A DNA stretch of 50,738 bases, taken from assembly GCA_026195895.1 (NCBI GenBank), contig JAPHRO010000005.1, forward strand, positions 1-50,738. Direction: 5' to 3'. This stretch comes from Gammaproteobacteria bacterium (GTDB lineage Bacteria; Pseudomonadota; Gammaproteobacteria; SZUA-229). Shown here in pieces: positions 16,039 to 27,143 of this stretch (positions within the stretch are counted from its first letter, which is position 1; every line of letters starts with the position of its first letter). The notes under the pieces were generated by a model. It did not search any database. It saw only the letters and a program-made list of their open reading frames with translations, and was not told the DNA's origin. The translations under genes were made by a program, and so were the position numbers.

Positions 16039-17354
16039 TGGTTAAAGTTAAACCCGCTAAAGGTTTATTAATAACTGCGCTTGCCCTGGTGGTAACAGGA
16101 TTAGTCGCCGCTATCTGGACAGATTTGCAGATCATCTGGTATGGCCTGTTAATTTATCTGCTGGTAGTTGCTGTTTATGATCTCTTTCTGCTGTCTCGTA
16201 TAACGACACCTGAGGTTGAACGGATTGCACCATCGGCCATGGCTGTGGGTAACTGGCATAATATTGATTTGCGAGTAGACAATTTATCGTCGAATAACAT
16301 TCAATTACAGTTATTCGATCATTTTCCTGAAACGGTTCAATATAAAAATTTACCGCAAGTGCTGGTGCTGGAGAAAAAACAGCAGGCAGTGGTGGAGTAT
16401 CAGTGTCGACCATTGCAACGTGGAGAAATGGTGTTTTCAAAGTGCCAGTGTTTGATCGATTCACGCTACGGCTTCTGGCGTTCAAAGCGAGATATCGATA
16501 TTACATCAAGCATTCGCGTCTACCCGAATTACGCACCCGTTATTGAGTATGCTTTGCTGGCAACCGAAAATCATTTAAGCCTGATGGGTATCCTGAAAAA
16601 TCGCCGCCGTGGCCAGGGCATGGACTTTCATCAGTTAAGGGAGTTTCGTGAAGGCGATAGTCTTAAACAAATTGACTGGAAAGCTAGCTCAAGAATGAAT
16701 AAAATCATTGCCCGTGAATATCAGGATGAGCGCGATCAGGAAATATTGATTTTGATGGATTGTGGTCACCGAATGCTAGCGCAGGACAGTGAATTATCGC
16801 ATTTTGACCATAGCCTGAATGCTTTATTGTTATTAAGTTATGTGGCCTTGCGCCAGGGTGATGCAGTTGGGGTGGCTACTTTTAGTCACGAAGATGCACG
16901 CTGGATCAAACCCATTAAGGGTGTGGCCAATATCAATCTGCTGCTTAACGGTATTTATGATTTACAGCCGAGCAGCCAGGCGCCAGATTATTCAACTGGG
17001 GCGAAAAACCTGTTGTTACGGCATCGCAAACGTTCGCTGGTTATTATCCTGACCAATTTACGCGATGATGATGCCGAAGACTTACAGGTTGCTGTTCAAC
17101 TGCTGCAAAAACATCACCGGGTGGTGGTGGCCAGTTTGCAGGAGCAGGCGTTGCATGATGTATTAGAGAAAGACGTCTACAAGCTGGAAGATGCGCTTAC
17201 GCTTGCTGCGGCCCATGCTTATTTAAATAAACGGCAACAGTTGATAAAAGTATTACAGAAGCGGGGGGTCAGGATACTTGATGTATTGCCGGAAAAATTG
17301 CCGCTGGCATTAACCAACTGCTATCTGGATTTAAAAGTCAGTGGTCAGCTATAA
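16035..17354 (+). CDS. DUF58 domain protein
   Basis: 439 residues: two membrane segments at the N-terminus (about 10-50), a beta-rich region (about 60-180), then the DUF58 core with FHQLREFREGDSLKQIDWKASSR and a von Willebrand A-like part beginning EILILMDCGHRM. DUF58 proteins are the usual partners of MoxR ATPases. It is the last gene of the operon; a short AT-rich spacer follows before an unrelated outer-membrane gene. Confidence 0.93.
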   Translation: MMVKVKPAKGLLITALALVVTGLVAAIWTDLQIIWYGLLIYLLVVAVYDLFLLSRITTPEVERIAPSAMAVGNWHNIDLRVDNLSSNNIQLQLFDHFPETVQYKNLPQVLVLEKKQQAVVEYQCRPLQRGEMVFSKCQCLIDSRYGFWRSKRDIDITSSIRVYPNYAPVIEYALLATENHLSLMGILKNRRRGQGMDFHQLREFREGDSLKQIDWKASSRMNKIIAREYQDERDQEILILMDCGHRMLAQDSELSHFDHSLNALLLLSYVALRQGDAVGVATFSHEDARWIKPIKGVANINLLLNGIYDLQPSSQAPDYSTGAKNLLLRHRKRSLVIILTNLRDDDAEDLQVAVQLLQKHHRVVVASLQEQALHDVLEKDVYKLEDALTLAAAHAYLNKRQQLIKVLQKRGVRILDVLPEKLPLALTNCYLDLKVSGQL

Positions 17355-17457
17355 GCGCCGCTGCCTGGAAGTTTATTAATTAATCAGAAACTGTTTCACA
17401 GATTAATCACATTATTTTAACTACACTATTACAAAGTTTTTCTTAGGAGTTTTGAAT

Positions 17458-18174
17458 ATGCGTAAGTTTACAGCACCACTTGTACTGACAATGGCCATGT
17501 TATCGAGCAATGCGAATGCAGATTTTCTGGGTTTGTATGTCGGTGGCGGCGTCTGGGATCATGATCCTTCAGGTACTTTTGGCACCATTGGTGATGACAT
17601 TATCAATGTTGAATCTGATCTTAATTATGGCGGTGAAAATGACACTTACGTCTGGGCGGCCTTCGAGCATTTCGTGCCGTTAATTCCCAATGTGCGTGTT
17701 GAAATGGCATCCATGGGGCATACCGGTACAGCTGCCAATGTCACTTTTGATGGTGTGACTCTGCCAGGTACGGGAGCGTCTTCCGTTAATTTGGATACTA
17801 CGGATGCGATTCTGTACTACCGTCTGCTCGATAACTGGGTGAATTTCGATTTGGGTCTGAATTTGCGTAAAGTAGAAGGTGACTTCACCATCGATGACCG
17901 TGCCGTACCAATTTCTGAAACGATTCCCATGCTGTATCTCGCCGCGCAGTTTGATTTGCCATTTTCAGGCTTTTCGGTGGGTGCTGATATCAGTAAAGTC
18001 AGCTATGACGGTAGCAGCTATCAGGATCTCCGCCTACGTGCGCTGTACGAAATGGGCGTGATTGGTTTCGAAGCGGGCATACGCTCAACCAGTCTGGAGC
18101 TTGATGATGTCGATACCATCAATGCCGATCTTGAATTCGAAGGCATCATGCTCGGCGCATTTTTACATTTCTAA
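17458..18174 (+). CDS. TIGR04219-type outer-membrane beta-barrel protein
   Basis: 238 residues from ATG 17458, which has TAGGAG eight to ten bases upstream; a TTG at 17452 is less likely. The signal peptide is MRKFTAPLVLTMAMLSSNANA, and the mature protein starts DFLGLYVGGGVWDHDPSG, the pattern of the TIGR04219 family. Amphipathic strands follow, ending in a terminal Phe (GIMLGAFLHF). Transport or structural role unknown. It has its own upstream region and downstream hairpin, so it is probably monocistronic. Confidence 0.85.
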   Translation: MRKFTAPLVLTMAMLSSNANADFLGLYVGGGVWDHDPSGTFGTIGDDIINVESDLNYGGENDTYVWAAFEHFVPLIPNVRVEMASMGHTGTAANVTFDGVTLPGTGASSVNLDTTDAILYYRLLDNWVNFDLGLNLRKVEGDFTIDDRAVPISETIPMLYLAAQFDLPFSGFSVGADISKVSYDGSSYQDLRLRALYEMGVIGFEAGIRSTSLELDDVDTINADLEFEGIMLGAFLHF

Positions 18175-18184
18175 ATATCGGTCT

Positions 18185-18204
18185 GGTGTGCAGGGATGCA
18201 CACC
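18185..18204 (+). terminator. Hairpin after the outer-membrane gene, possible terminator
   Basis: Perfect 8-bp stem GGTGTGCA / TGCACACC with a GGGA tetraloop, ten bases after the stop codon. No T run follows, so intrinsic termination is doubtful; it may act with Rho or protect the 3' end. Confidence 0.4.
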
Positions 18205-18308
18205 GGCTGCTATGTCCGGTTTAACCTGTCTGTCAGATGCTGGCGCTCCCGCGTTCTCATTGTTCTATGAGTATCTATTTAACTTCCAGCGCGATTTAAA
18301 ATAGAATA

Positions 18309-18430
18309 TTGATGTTAATATCAATAATATTCTGTTATTCAGTAAAAATTGAAATATTAGTCAATTAATATAATTGATATTTACATCAATTAGAGCTATT
18401 CTAATCCGTATGAATTGATGTAAGGATCAA
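18309..18430. promoter_or_regulatory. Three 16-bp operator-like inverted repeats upstream of hipBA
   Basis: Sites at 18309-18324 (TTGATGTTAATATCAA), 18374-18389 (TTGATATTTACATCAA) and 18415-18430 (TTGATGTAAGGATCAA) share the form TTGAT-N6-ATCAA. The last ends three bases before the hipB start. Spacings of 65 and 41 bases are close to whole numbers of helical turns, so sites would face the same side. HipB is known to repress its own operon through multiple inverted repeats, so these are its likely operators. Confidence 0.75.
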
Positions 18431-18433
18431 TAT

Positions 18434-18676
18434 ATGAATATGACAGCGCAATTATTGGCTCAAATCATTGAGCGAGCCAAAAGGAAGGGGCTTAAACAGA
18501 AAGATCTGGCTGAAAGGGCCGGTCTGTCGGCGGAAACCCTGTCCAGAGCAAAAAAGTCAGGGGATATGCATGCGTCCAGCCTGGAAAAACTGGCCGCAAT
18601 TGTCGGTCTGAAACTGTGTTTGAGTCCGGATGAGCCCATTCTGGACAAAATAAGCAGCGGTTCCCTGTTTAAGTAG
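18434..18676 (+). CDS. hipB: HipB-like Xre-family antitoxin
   Basis: 80 residues, essentially one helix-turn-helix domain: AKRKGLKQKDLAERAGLSAETLSRAKK, then a short C-terminal tail. As the first gene of a hipBA pair it should bind its own promoter and neutralise the kinase encoded 12 bases downstream. Three palindromic sites lie in the 125 bases before it. Its shortness and direct pairing with a HipA-type gene support the assignment. An internal ATG two codons later is an alternative start. Confidence 0.85.
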   Translation: MNMTAQLLAQIIERAKRKGLKQKDLAERAGLSAETLSRAKKSGDMHASSLEKLAAIVGLKLCLSPDEPILDKISSGSLFK

Positions 18677-18688
18677 GATGCCATCTTA

Positions 18689-20071
18689 ATGAGCCGTGAT
18701 CGTCAGGCTGTCGTCTGGACTCGCCAGTCAGGACAGCCGCTAAAAATGGGGCGTTTATATATAACTGATACGGAATGCCGTTTCAGCTACGAACTCGATT
18801 ATCTGTCGACCCAGCTTCCCGGTCTGGGCTTGCTGTATCCCCCGCACATTATCCAGGACACCACGATAGTACGGCCACGGACGGAATTTTTTGATTTTCT
18901 ACCGCCGATTCAGGCATTGATTCCACCACGAGAAGAAAAGAATTTTCAGCGTAAGCTGGTGCTGAGTTATCTGGCTAAAAATGGTATTCAGCCGACACCG
19001 GGCATTGATGCGGACTGGGAAATTCTCAAGATTGCCGGCCATGGGGCGATAGGGCATCTGGATGTGTTTCAGAGTGACCAGAAGGCGATGGAGTGGTATG
19101 CAGCGTCGGCAAACACGGAATTATTCGAAATTTCTGATGACATCGGTTTTTCCCTGAAAGAGATGCTGACCTGGTTTGATCAGGATGCGGATTCGCTGAT
19201 TAATATCATCGGCCCAACCCCCAGTGTGGGTGGGGCGATTCCCAAAATCCTGTTATCGATTCCCGATACGGGCTGGGATAACCGTATCGGGTTACCCAGC
19301 AGATCTGTCTCCCATGGCAGGACGGATGTGCTGGTCAAATTCGAGCAGAACACGGCCTATCCCGGTATCAATGAGCTGGAAGCGCTGGCCCTTGATGTGC
19401 ATAAAGCGGCCGGCTTTGCAGTGCCGCGCTACTGGCTATCGGATATCAAAGGTATTCCGGTACTGGTAGTGGAGCGGTTTGATCGTGATGCGTTGCAAAC
19501 GCCGTTATTTACGGAAAGCCTGTATTCGATACTGGCCACGGGTGATGCGGACATTACACATCACTATAGTTATAGCTACGATGCCATCGGAACGGCGATT
19601 GATCGCAGTCCGATTGATATTATCAGTCAACGTAAAGCGGGCAAACAGCACCTGCTAAAGCGCCTGATCATGTCCCTGTTAACCGGTAATGGCGATCTGC
19701 ATCTGGAAAATATGTCGGTCACCATAAACAATCAGCAGAACGAATTCACACCGGTATATGACCCAACGCCGATGCGGGCTTATTCCATTCACAACATGCT
19801 GTCGGTGATGCCGTTTGGTGACTACGGGGAACTGCTGGAGAAAAGCGATCATCCGGTGGGGCTGGTTGAGGCTATCCAGCGACTGGCCCGGCATTTTCAT
19901 ATTTCACCGTCGCAATTGGATGAAATTCTGCAAAGCTGCCTTGCCGCCACCGAGGGCTTTTGTGAGCAAGTCGATCAGTTGCAAACCCTGCCGGATCTAA
20001 ACAAGTCCAATTTAATTAAAATAGTGAGCCGGGTACGCCAGCAAATCGGTGCAATGGCAGAGAAGCTTTGA
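18689..20071 (+). CDS. hipA: HipA-like serine/threonine kinase toxin
   Basis: 460 residues, close to the family length. Visible HipA features: the P-loop-like [10 protein letters not shown] segment, the lysine-containing strand [17 protein letters not shown], and the catalytic loop [15 protein letters not shown] with D336, followed by the metal-binding PVYDPTPM. HipA proteins phosphorylate translation components (glutamyl-tRNA synthetase in E. coli) and halt growth. The gene is paired with hipB upstream. The next gene (queA) starts 14 bases after its stop, so queA may receive read-through transcription from the toxin operon. Confidence 0.88.
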   Translation: MSRDRQAVVWTRQSGQPLKMGRLYITDTECRFSYELDYLSTQLPGLGLLYPPHIIQDTTIVRPRTEFFDFLPPIQALIPPREEKNFQRKLVLSYLAKNGIQPTPGIDADWEILKIAGHGAIGHLDVFQSDQKAMEWYAASANTELFEISDDIGFSLKEMLTWFDQDADSLINIIGPTPSVGGAIPKILLSIPDTGWDNRIGLPSRSVSHGRTDVLVKFEQNTAYPGINELEALALDVHKAAGFAVPRYWLSDIKGIPVLVVERFDRDALQTPLFTESLYSILATGDADITHHYSYSYDAIGTAIDRSPIDIISQRKAGKQHLLKRLIMSLLTGNGDLHLENMSVTINNQQNEFTPVYDPTPMRAYSIHNMLSVMPFGDYGELLEKSDHPVGLVEAIQRLARHFHISPSQLDEILQSCLAATEGFCEQVDQLQTLPDLNKSNLIKIVSRVRQQIGAMAEKL

Positions 20072-20085
20072 TACCATCCCGCGCC

Positions 20086-21129
20086 ATGCGGACCTCTGAT
20101 TTCGATTACCATCTCCCTGAAGGCCTGATTGCCCAGTACCCGTTGGCTGAACGTACGGCCAGTCGGTTGTTGCATGTGGCCGGTGATACCCGGCAAGACC
20201 TTCATTTCAGCGATATCCTGAACCTGATCAAAGCGGGTGATTTACTGGTATTTAACAACACTAAAGTGATTCCAGCCCGACTCCACGGCCACAAGGACAC
20301 CGGCGGCAAGGTCGAAGTGCTGGTGGAACGCCTGCTGGATACCCATCGGCTGTTAGCCCATGTGCGTGCCAGTAAGTCGCCAAAACCAGGTAGCATGCTG
20401 ATTCTGGAAAATGAGATAAAAGCCACAATGCTGGGCCGTCAGGGTGAGCTATTCGAGCTTGAATTTCAGTCTGATCAATCGGTGACTGATTTACTCGAAC
20501 AACATGGTCATATGCCCTTGCCACCCTATATTGAGCGTGCGGATGAACAATCTGATCAGCAGCGCTATCAAACCGTTTATGCTGAACATCCCGGCGCGGT
20601 GGCGGCACCGACAGCAGGACTGCATTTCGATAATGCCCTGCTGGCACAGTTAAAGCAGAAGGGTGTCGAATTTGCCCAGGTGACCCTGCATGTGGGGGCG
20701 GGTACTTTTCAGCCGGTTCGCGTGGAGAATATCCATGATCATCATATGCATGCTGAATATATTGATGTCAGTCCGCAGGTGGTGGCGCAGGTTGCGCAGG
20801 CGAAGGCGAGGGGCGGTCGGGTGATTGCTGTGGGCACCACTGCGGTGCGGTGTCTGGAATCAGCGGCACAGGCCAGTGCCACGGGTGAGCTGGGAAGTTT
20901 TCAGGGCGACACGGACATATTTATTTACCCCGGTTATGAATTCAAAGTGGTGGATGCGCTGATCACCAATTTTCATTTGCCCCAGTCAACCCTGCTGATG
21001 CTGGTCTGTGCCTTCGCCGGTTACGACGCTATGATGGTGGCCTATCGGCATGCGGTTGCATCCGAGTATCGCTTCTTCAGTTACGGTGATGCGATGTTCA
21101 TTGAGCGACCCACAGGTGCAGACATTTAA
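20086..21129 (+). CDS. queA: S-adenosylmethionine:tRNA ribosyltransferase-isomerase (QueA)
   Basis: 347 residues from ATG 20086; the frame is open back to a TTG at 20068 that overlaps the HipA stop, but [20 protein letters not shown] is the usual QueA N-terminus. QueA transfers and isomerises the ribosyl group of SAM onto preQ1 in tRNA to form epoxyqueuosine. Conserved segments include [36 protein letters not shown] and [14 protein letters not shown]. It is followed by tgt, yajC, secD and secF, a classic gammaproteobacterial order. Confidence 0.96.
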   Translation: MRTSDFDYHLPEGLIAQYPLAERTASRLLHVAGDTRQDLHFSDILNLIKAGDLLVFNNTKVIPARLHGHKDTGGKVEVLVERLLDTHRLLAHVRASKSPKPGSMLILENEIKATMLGRQGELFELEFQSDQSVTDLLEQHGHMPLPPYIERADEQSDQQRYQTVYAEHPGAVAAPTAGLHFDNALLAQLKQKGVEFAQVTLHVGAGTFQPVRVENIHDHHMHAEYIDVSPQVVAQVAQAKARGGRVIAVGTTAVRCLESAAQASATGELGSFQGDTDIFIYPGYEFKVVDALITNFHLPQSTLLMLVCAFAGYDAMMVAYRHAVASEYRFFSYGDAMFIERPTGADI

Positions 21130-21154
21130 GTAATAAATTACATTAAAAAGATAA

Positions 21155-22273
<1,119 letters not shown>

Positions 22274-22343
22274 TACGGCGCAAATTTGATGCTGTCGAAA
22301 TTTGGCGCATTGCTTGATAGAACAACAAACCTGGGGAATAAAT

Positions 22344-22688
22344 ATGAGTTTCTTTATATCTGATGCACTGGCTGAAGGTGGTGCTGCGGCAGCACAGCAG
22401 GGCGATCCACTCACTGCGCTGTTATTGCCAATCGGCCTGATCGTACTGTTTTATTTCTTTCTGATTCGGCCACAAAGCAAACGCGCCAAAGAACACAAAG
22501 CCATGACCGAAGGCTTGAGCAAAGGTGATGAAGTGGTTACTCAGGGTGGCATCCTCGGCAAAATTACCCATGTAGGTGAAAATTTTGTGGCCGTGGAAAT
22601 TGCTAAAGATGTCATCATCAATGTGCAGAAAGCTTCTGTTGGGGCGCTGATGCCCAAGGGCACCATCAAAGAACAAAAAGCTGATTAA
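22344..22688 (+). CDS. yajC: Preprotein translocase subunit YajC
   Basis: 114 residues from ATG 22344, preceded by GGGGAAT; the frame is open further upstream, but MSFFISDALAEGGAAAAQ is the expected start. A single membrane segment (LLLPIGLIVLFYFFLIRPQSKRAKEH) is followed by the cytoplasmic domain with GDEVVTQGGILGKI and VEIAKDVIINVQKASV. YajC associates with SecDF and the SecYEG translocon. It lies between tgt and secD as usual. Confidence 0.95.
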   Translation: MSFFISDALAEGGAAAAQQGDPLTALLLPIGLIVLFYFFLIRPQSKRAKEHKAMTEGLSKGDEVVTQGGILGKITHVGENFVAVEIAKDVIINVQKASVGALMPKGTIKEQKAD

Positions 22689-22761
22689 GACTGTTCGCTG
22701 AAAGCGAACCCTCCTTAATTAAAAAAAGCTGACAAGAGAAGTCACAATAAAGAGTTCACAC

Positions 22762-24624
22762 ATGATTAATCAATATCCACTATGGAAATATTTGCTGCTG
22801 CTTGCTGTGTTGGTGTTTGGCGCTATATTTTCGTTGCCAAATTTATACGGTGAAGATCCTTCGGTACTGATTGCTCTGCGCAATCAGAACATTGATCAGC
22901 CGACGCAGGATCGTATCAAGGAACTGCTGAAACAATCCGATATCAGTTATAAATCCTTCGATACCAGCAATGGCAATGTGCTGGTGCGCTTTGATTCAAC
23001 TGAAACTCAGTTGTCAGCAAAAGACACCATCAGTTTATTTCCATTCATCAAGAAAAACAGTAATTACACCGTAGCACTTAATCTTGCACCGGCAACACCC
23101 GCCTGGCTGCAGAGTCTGGGTGCGGCGCCCATGTATCTGGGCCTGGACTTACGGGGTGGTGTGCATTTTCTTATGGAAGTGGATATGGATTCGGCCATCA
23201 AGCGTTTGCACAATGTGCTGATGTCTGACATGCGTAGTCATTTACGCAATGAAAAAATTCGCTACCTGGGCATTACCGGTAACACGGATGGTATCAATAT
23301 TAAATTCCGTGATGCGGAAAATATGTCCAAAGGGCTGGTGGCGTTAAAGCGTGAATTTCGCGATATTGATTACAATGAAGATGACGATAATCTGCTGATT
23401 ACGGCCACCCTGACAGAGGTTGCCATACGTAACGAAAAACGTTCGGCTATTCAACAGAATGTTACCACCTTACGTAATCGTGTTAACGAACTGGGTGTGG
23501 CTGAACCCGTTATCCAGCAGCAGGGTGATTCACGCATTGTGGTGCAATTACCGGGTGTGCAGGATACTGCGCGAGCCAAAGAAATATTAGGTGCAACCGC
23601 TACACTGGAGTTTCGTTTAACCCAGGGCTCTTATGCGGAATGGCAGGATGCGGAACAGACCGGTCGTGTACCACTCAATGCCAAGCTGTATCATGAGCGC
23701 AATGGCGACCCGGTGTTGCTGAAACGTCGCGTTATTGTTACCGGCGACCAGATCAATAATGCAGCTTCCACCATCGATTCTCAAACCGGTTCGCCTGCCG
23801 TTTCAGTTACCCTGGATAGCAAGGGTGCTAAAAAAATGGGTGAGACTACCCGTGAAAATCTGAAGAAACCGATGGCGGTGGTTTTCATTGAAAACAAGAT
23901 TGAAACTAAAGAAGTTGATGGCAAAGCAATAAAAGTCCGTACGCGTACTGAAGAAGTCATCAACATTGCAACGATTCAGGGGCAGTTTAGTAAAAACTTC
24001 CAGATCACCGGTTTAGGTTCAGCGGAAGCGCGCGATCTTGCTTTGTTATTACGTGCGGGCGCATTAAGAGCACCGGTTGAAATTGTCGAAGAACGTACGG
24101 TAGGTCCAAGTCTGGGTAAAGATAATATCGAGCAGGGTTTTAATTCTGTAATGATCGGTTTCGCCCTGGTGCTGATATTCATGGCCGTTTACTACAGGGT
24201 TTTTGGCTTGATCGCCAATGTGGCACTGACGGCTAATCTGATCATCATTATGGCCGTGCTATCGTTAATCCAGGCCACACTCACGCTGCCGGGTATTGCA
24301 GGTATTGTACTAACGGTGGGTATGGCAGTTGACGCCAATGTACTAATTTTTGAGCGTATACGTGAAGAGCTGCGCATCGGGAACTCACCGCAGGCCAGTA
24401 TCCATGCCGGATTTGCCAAGGCGTTCAGCACCATCGCGGATGCTAATGTCACCACACTGATAGCTGCTGTTGTTTTATTCAGTTTTGGTACCGGCCCAAT
24501 CAAGGGCTTTGCTATTACGCTGTCGATCGGCATTCTTACTTCCATGTTCACCGCCATTATGGGCACCCGTGCTCTGGTCAATTTGGCTTATGGTGGTCGT
24601 AACGTGAAAACACTTTCAATATAG
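22762..24624 (+). CDS. secD: Protein translocase subunit SecD
   Basis: 620 residues, normal for gammaproteobacterial SecD. One N-terminal membrane segment, a large periplasmic domain containing LGLDLRGGVHFLMEVD and TTLRNRVNELGVAEPVIQQQG, and five C-terminal membrane segments with GMAVDANVLIFERIREELR. Together with SecF it uses the proton gradient to pull proteins across the inner membrane. SecF follows 11 bases downstream. Confidence 0.97.
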   Translation: MINQYPLWKYLLLLAVLVFGAIFSLPNLYGEDPSVLIALRNQNIDQPTQDRIKELLKQSDISYKSFDTSNGNVLVRFDSTETQLSAKDTISLFPFIKKNSNYTVALNLAPATPAWLQSLGAAPMYLGLDLRGGVHFLMEVDMDSAIKRLHNVLMSDMRSHLRNEKIRYLGITGNTDGINIKFRDAENMSKGLVALKREFRDIDYNEDDDNLLITATLTEVAIRNEKRSAIQQNVTTLRNRVNELGVAEPVIQQQGDSRIVVQLPGVQDTARAKEILGATATLEFRLTQGSYAEWQDAEQTGRVPLNAKLYHERNGDPVLLKRRVIVTGDQINNAASTIDSQTGSPAVSVTLDSKGAKKMGETTRENLKKPMAVVFIENKIETKEVDGKAIKVRTRTEEVINIATIQGQFSKNFQITGLGSAEARDLALLLRAGALRAPVEIVEERTVGPSLGKDNIEQGFNSVMIGFALVLIFMAVYYRVFGLIANVALTANLIIIMAVLSLIQATLTLPGIAGIVLTVGMAVDANVLIFERIREELRIGNSPQASIHAGFAKAFSTIADANVTTLIAAVVLFSFGTGPIKGFAITLSIGILTSMFTAIMGTRALVNLAYGGRNVKTLSI

Positions 24625-24635
24625 GGCGCTAGGAT

Positions 24636-25574
24636 ATGCAATTTTTACACGGTAATTCGGATATTGATTTCCTGGGCAAACGCAAGTCGGCTTTGATCTT
24701 CTCCCTGCTGCTGATATTTATTTCGATTGGTAGTATGGCAACTCGGGGGCTTAACTTTGGTATTGATTTCACCGGCGGTTACCTGATTGAAGTTGGTTAT
24801 CCCCGAGCGGTTGAGCTGGATCCAGTTCGTAAAGCGCTGGAAGGCAGCAAGTTTAGTGATGCAAAAATCCAGCATTTCGGTACTTCTAAAGATATTCTGG
24901 TACGACTGGCACCAAGAGAAGGTGTTAATAGTGCAGATATGTCCAGTGAGGTCATGTCTATCTTGCAGTCGGCTTCTGAAGATTCTGTGAGCATGCGCCG
25001 CATTGAGTTCGTCGGTCCACAGGTTGGTGAAGAATTAAGAGAGCAGGGTGGCATGGCAATGCTCATCGCGCTGTTCGGTATTCTTATTTATGTTGGTTTA
25101 CGTTTTCAGCTTAAATCAGCCGTCGGTGCAATTCTTGCGCTGGTGCATGATGTGATTATTACCATCGGTGTGTTTTCTATTTTACAACTGCCATTTGATT
25201 TGACGGTTCTGGCTGCCATATTGGCGGTTATTGGTTACTCACTCAATGACACAGTGGTTGTGCTGGATCGTATTCGAGAATCGTTCCGCACCGTGCGTAA
25301 AGGAACACCGCTGACTATTTTGAATATGTCGATTAATAAAACCATTGGTCGTACCTTGATGACATCGTTAACCACCCTGTTAGTGCTACTGGCACTATTT
25401 TTCATTGGTGGCGAAGTTATCCATGGCTTTGCGACGGCGTTGATTGTCGGTGTGTTTATTGGTACCTATTCATCGATCTATATTGCAAGCAGTACACTGA
25501 TTATGATGAATGTTAGCAAGCAGGATTTCCTTGAAGTCGCGAAGGATGATTCGCCTGTTGATGACACGCCGTAG
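24636..25574 (+). CDS. secF: Protein translocase subunit SecF
   Basis: 312 residues with six membrane segments. Diagnostic motifs are NFGIDFTGGYLIEV in the periplasmic domain, VIGYSLNDTVVVLDRIRE in the transmembrane core and NKTIGRTLMTSLTTLLVL. It is the last gene of the queA-tgt-yajC-secDF operon; a hairpin lies 24 bases after its stop. Confidence 0.97.
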   Translation: MQFLHGNSDIDFLGKRKSALIFSLLLIFISIGSMATRGLNFGIDFTGGYLIEVGYPRAVELDPVRKALEGSKFSDAKIQHFGTSKDILVRLAPREGVNSADMSSEVMSILQSASEDSVSMRRIEFVGPQVGEELREQGGMAMLIALFGILIYVGLRFQLKSAVGAILALVHDVIITIGVFSILQLPFDLTVLAAILAVIGYSLNDTVVVLDRIRESFRTVRKGTPLTILNMSINKTIGRTLMTSLTTLLVLLALFFIGGEVIHGFATALIVGVFIGTYSSIYIASSTLIMMNVSKQDFLEVAKDDSPVDDTP

Positions 25575-25597
25575 CACCTTCATATAGCTACCCTTAT

Positions 25598-25625
25598 CCG
25601 TGGCAGTAAAAAATTGCTGCCACGG
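25598..25625. terminator. Hairpin after secF, probable terminator between convergent genes
   Basis: Perfect 9-bp stem CCGTGGCAG / CTGCCACGG with a 10-base AT loop, between secF and the convergent SCO1-like gene. There is no long T run on either strand (TATATAT follows on the plus strand), so efficiency is uncertain. Confidence 0.55.
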
Positions 25626-25789
25626 TATATATCCTGTAATACTAAAATAAATTAGCATCAGTAATTTTTGAATTACAGATGAATGGATTATTGGCCTGTC
25701 TATAACTTCCGCGAAATAATATTTCGATTTTAGTTTTGCCAATGTTGCGCTATTGAAATTAAATAATGACTGTCTGCAATAGATAGACG

Positions 25790-26452
25790 CTAAGATTTCT
25801 GCTGATTGTAATAGGCCTGACTACGAATTATTGCATCGATGATCTGCATCGGTGTGTGGGGTGCTGTTAGATAAGCATGCAGTTTCGCATCGGGATTGAT
25901 GAGTATAATTGCCGCGCTATGGTCCATTAAATAATCGCTAGCATCCACGTCACCGCTCGAACCGGCTACTTTCTTAAAATATACTGCGAGTTGTTGCGCT
26001 AAATTTTTTAGTTCTTTTTCCGAGCCGGTAACACCGACAAAGTCTTCATTAAAATATTTTACATATTCAGCCAGGTTTTCCGGTGTGTCTCGCTCTGGAT
26101 CGATTGAAACAAACACAACCGAAGGGGGTTGCAGGTTTTGTTCCTGCATTAGCTGCGTGACCTGTTTCATGACTGCAAGCGTTGTTGGGCAGACATCGGG
26201 GCAGTGGGTGTAACCAACAAAAAGCATGTGCCACTGGCCGTGAAGCTTGTTCAGGGAAAATTTGTTTTTTTGAGCATCAAACAGTTCAAATTGCTTAATT
26301 TTCTTTGCCGCTGGAAGAATGACGCCCTGAATTTTTGGCGGAAGGTTTTGGGCCGAATTTCTGGAATGGTCGAATCCAAACCAGGCGCCTGCAGACAGCG
26401 CTATCACAGCCGCAACAATAAGAATAACCGAATTAAGTTGTTTGTCCTGCAT
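25790..26452 (-). CDS. SCO1/SenC family copper-binding thioredoxin-fold protein
   Basis: 220 residues from the ATG at 26452, which is preceded by AGGGGC and gives an N-terminal anchor (SVILIVAAVIALSAGAWFGF). The copper-site motif is CPDVC in VGYTHCPDVCPTTLAVM, and the third ligand His lies in YLMDHSAAIILI. SCO proteins assemble the CuA centre of cytochrome oxidase or act as periplasmic thiol oxidoreductases. It is transcribed toward secF and is probably monocistronic. No oxidase genes are nearby. Confidence 0.93.
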   Translation of the reverse strand: MQDKQLNSVILIVAAVIALSAGAWFGFDHSRNSAQNLPPKIQGVILPAAKKIKQFELFDAQKNKFSLNKLHGQWHMLFVGYTHCPDVCPTTLAVMKQVTQLMQEQNLQPPSVVFVSIDPERDTPENLAEYVKYFNEDFVGVTGSEKELKNLAQQLAVYFKKVAGSSGDVDASDYLMDHSAAIILINPDAKLHAYLTAPHTPMQIIDAIIRSQAYYNQQKS

Positions 26453-26706
26453 AGCAAAGCCCCTGATTTTGGAGCCGATTATACGTTGAAAAAACAGGAA
26501 TAAAACCACTTATTCCAGCAGTTAAAATTATTGAAAAATTGAAAACATAAAAAAATATAAGAAAAAACTAAAAAAATTGATTTTAGTCATATTTCTTAAT
26601 ACGCAAATTACACACTGACGTAGGAATCTTTCAGCGACAGCATGTTTCGCGGTTAAATCAGCTATTAAATTTTATTAGCGGTCAGGTAGTAGTATCCCGG
26701 ATAGCT

Positions 26707-26904
26707 TTAATCTTTGAGATAGATATCCGTCACTGCGCCGCTGTCATCAAATGTGGCATCGAGATGAATTTCAAATTCATTAGAAAACAAAGATTGGATT
26801 GAGGTAGTTCTATCGCTTTCTCGAGTTAGTAATAGTCTAGAAAGACGACCAAAACTATCGGAGTTGTTGGCAGGAGTAGCAAGTTTAATTAAGGCAGATA
26901 ACAT
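26707..26904 (-). CDS. Hypothetical 65-residue protein
   Basis: Soluble 65-residue ORF starting MLSALIKLATPANNSDSFG and ending DATFDDSGAVTDIYLKD. I do not recognise it. The ribosome-binding site is weak. Codon use looks plausible, and the acidic C-terminal beta-like pattern is protein-like. It is the last ORF before the accessory island and may belong to the core chromosome. Confidence 0.4.
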   Translation of the reverse strand: MLSALIKLATPANNSDSFGRLSRLLLTRESDRTTSIQSLFSNEFEIHLDATFDDSGAVTDIYLKD

Positions 26905-27143
26905 AATTCATAACCATTTGTTCGGTGGACAAATATTCCTGCGCTAAGTCAGTGGACTTCGGTTATTGGAAATTTATTATCATTTGATGATTATGCAGGA
27001 CAGGGTATTAAAATTAGTCTATTGATGCCGGTAAAAACCTGACTTGATTCACATAAAAAGATATATTAATACAATTTAACATAATATACATTATACGCAT
27101 ATGCACGAGCGCGTTTGTCGCCGGTAGGCTGAACTGTCTGGTC

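Noticed and set aside
22276..22306. Hairpin with AAATTT arms between tgt and yajC
   Set aside because: The stem is bulged and lacks a T run, and the operon is known to continue into yajC-secDF, so a terminator is unlikely.
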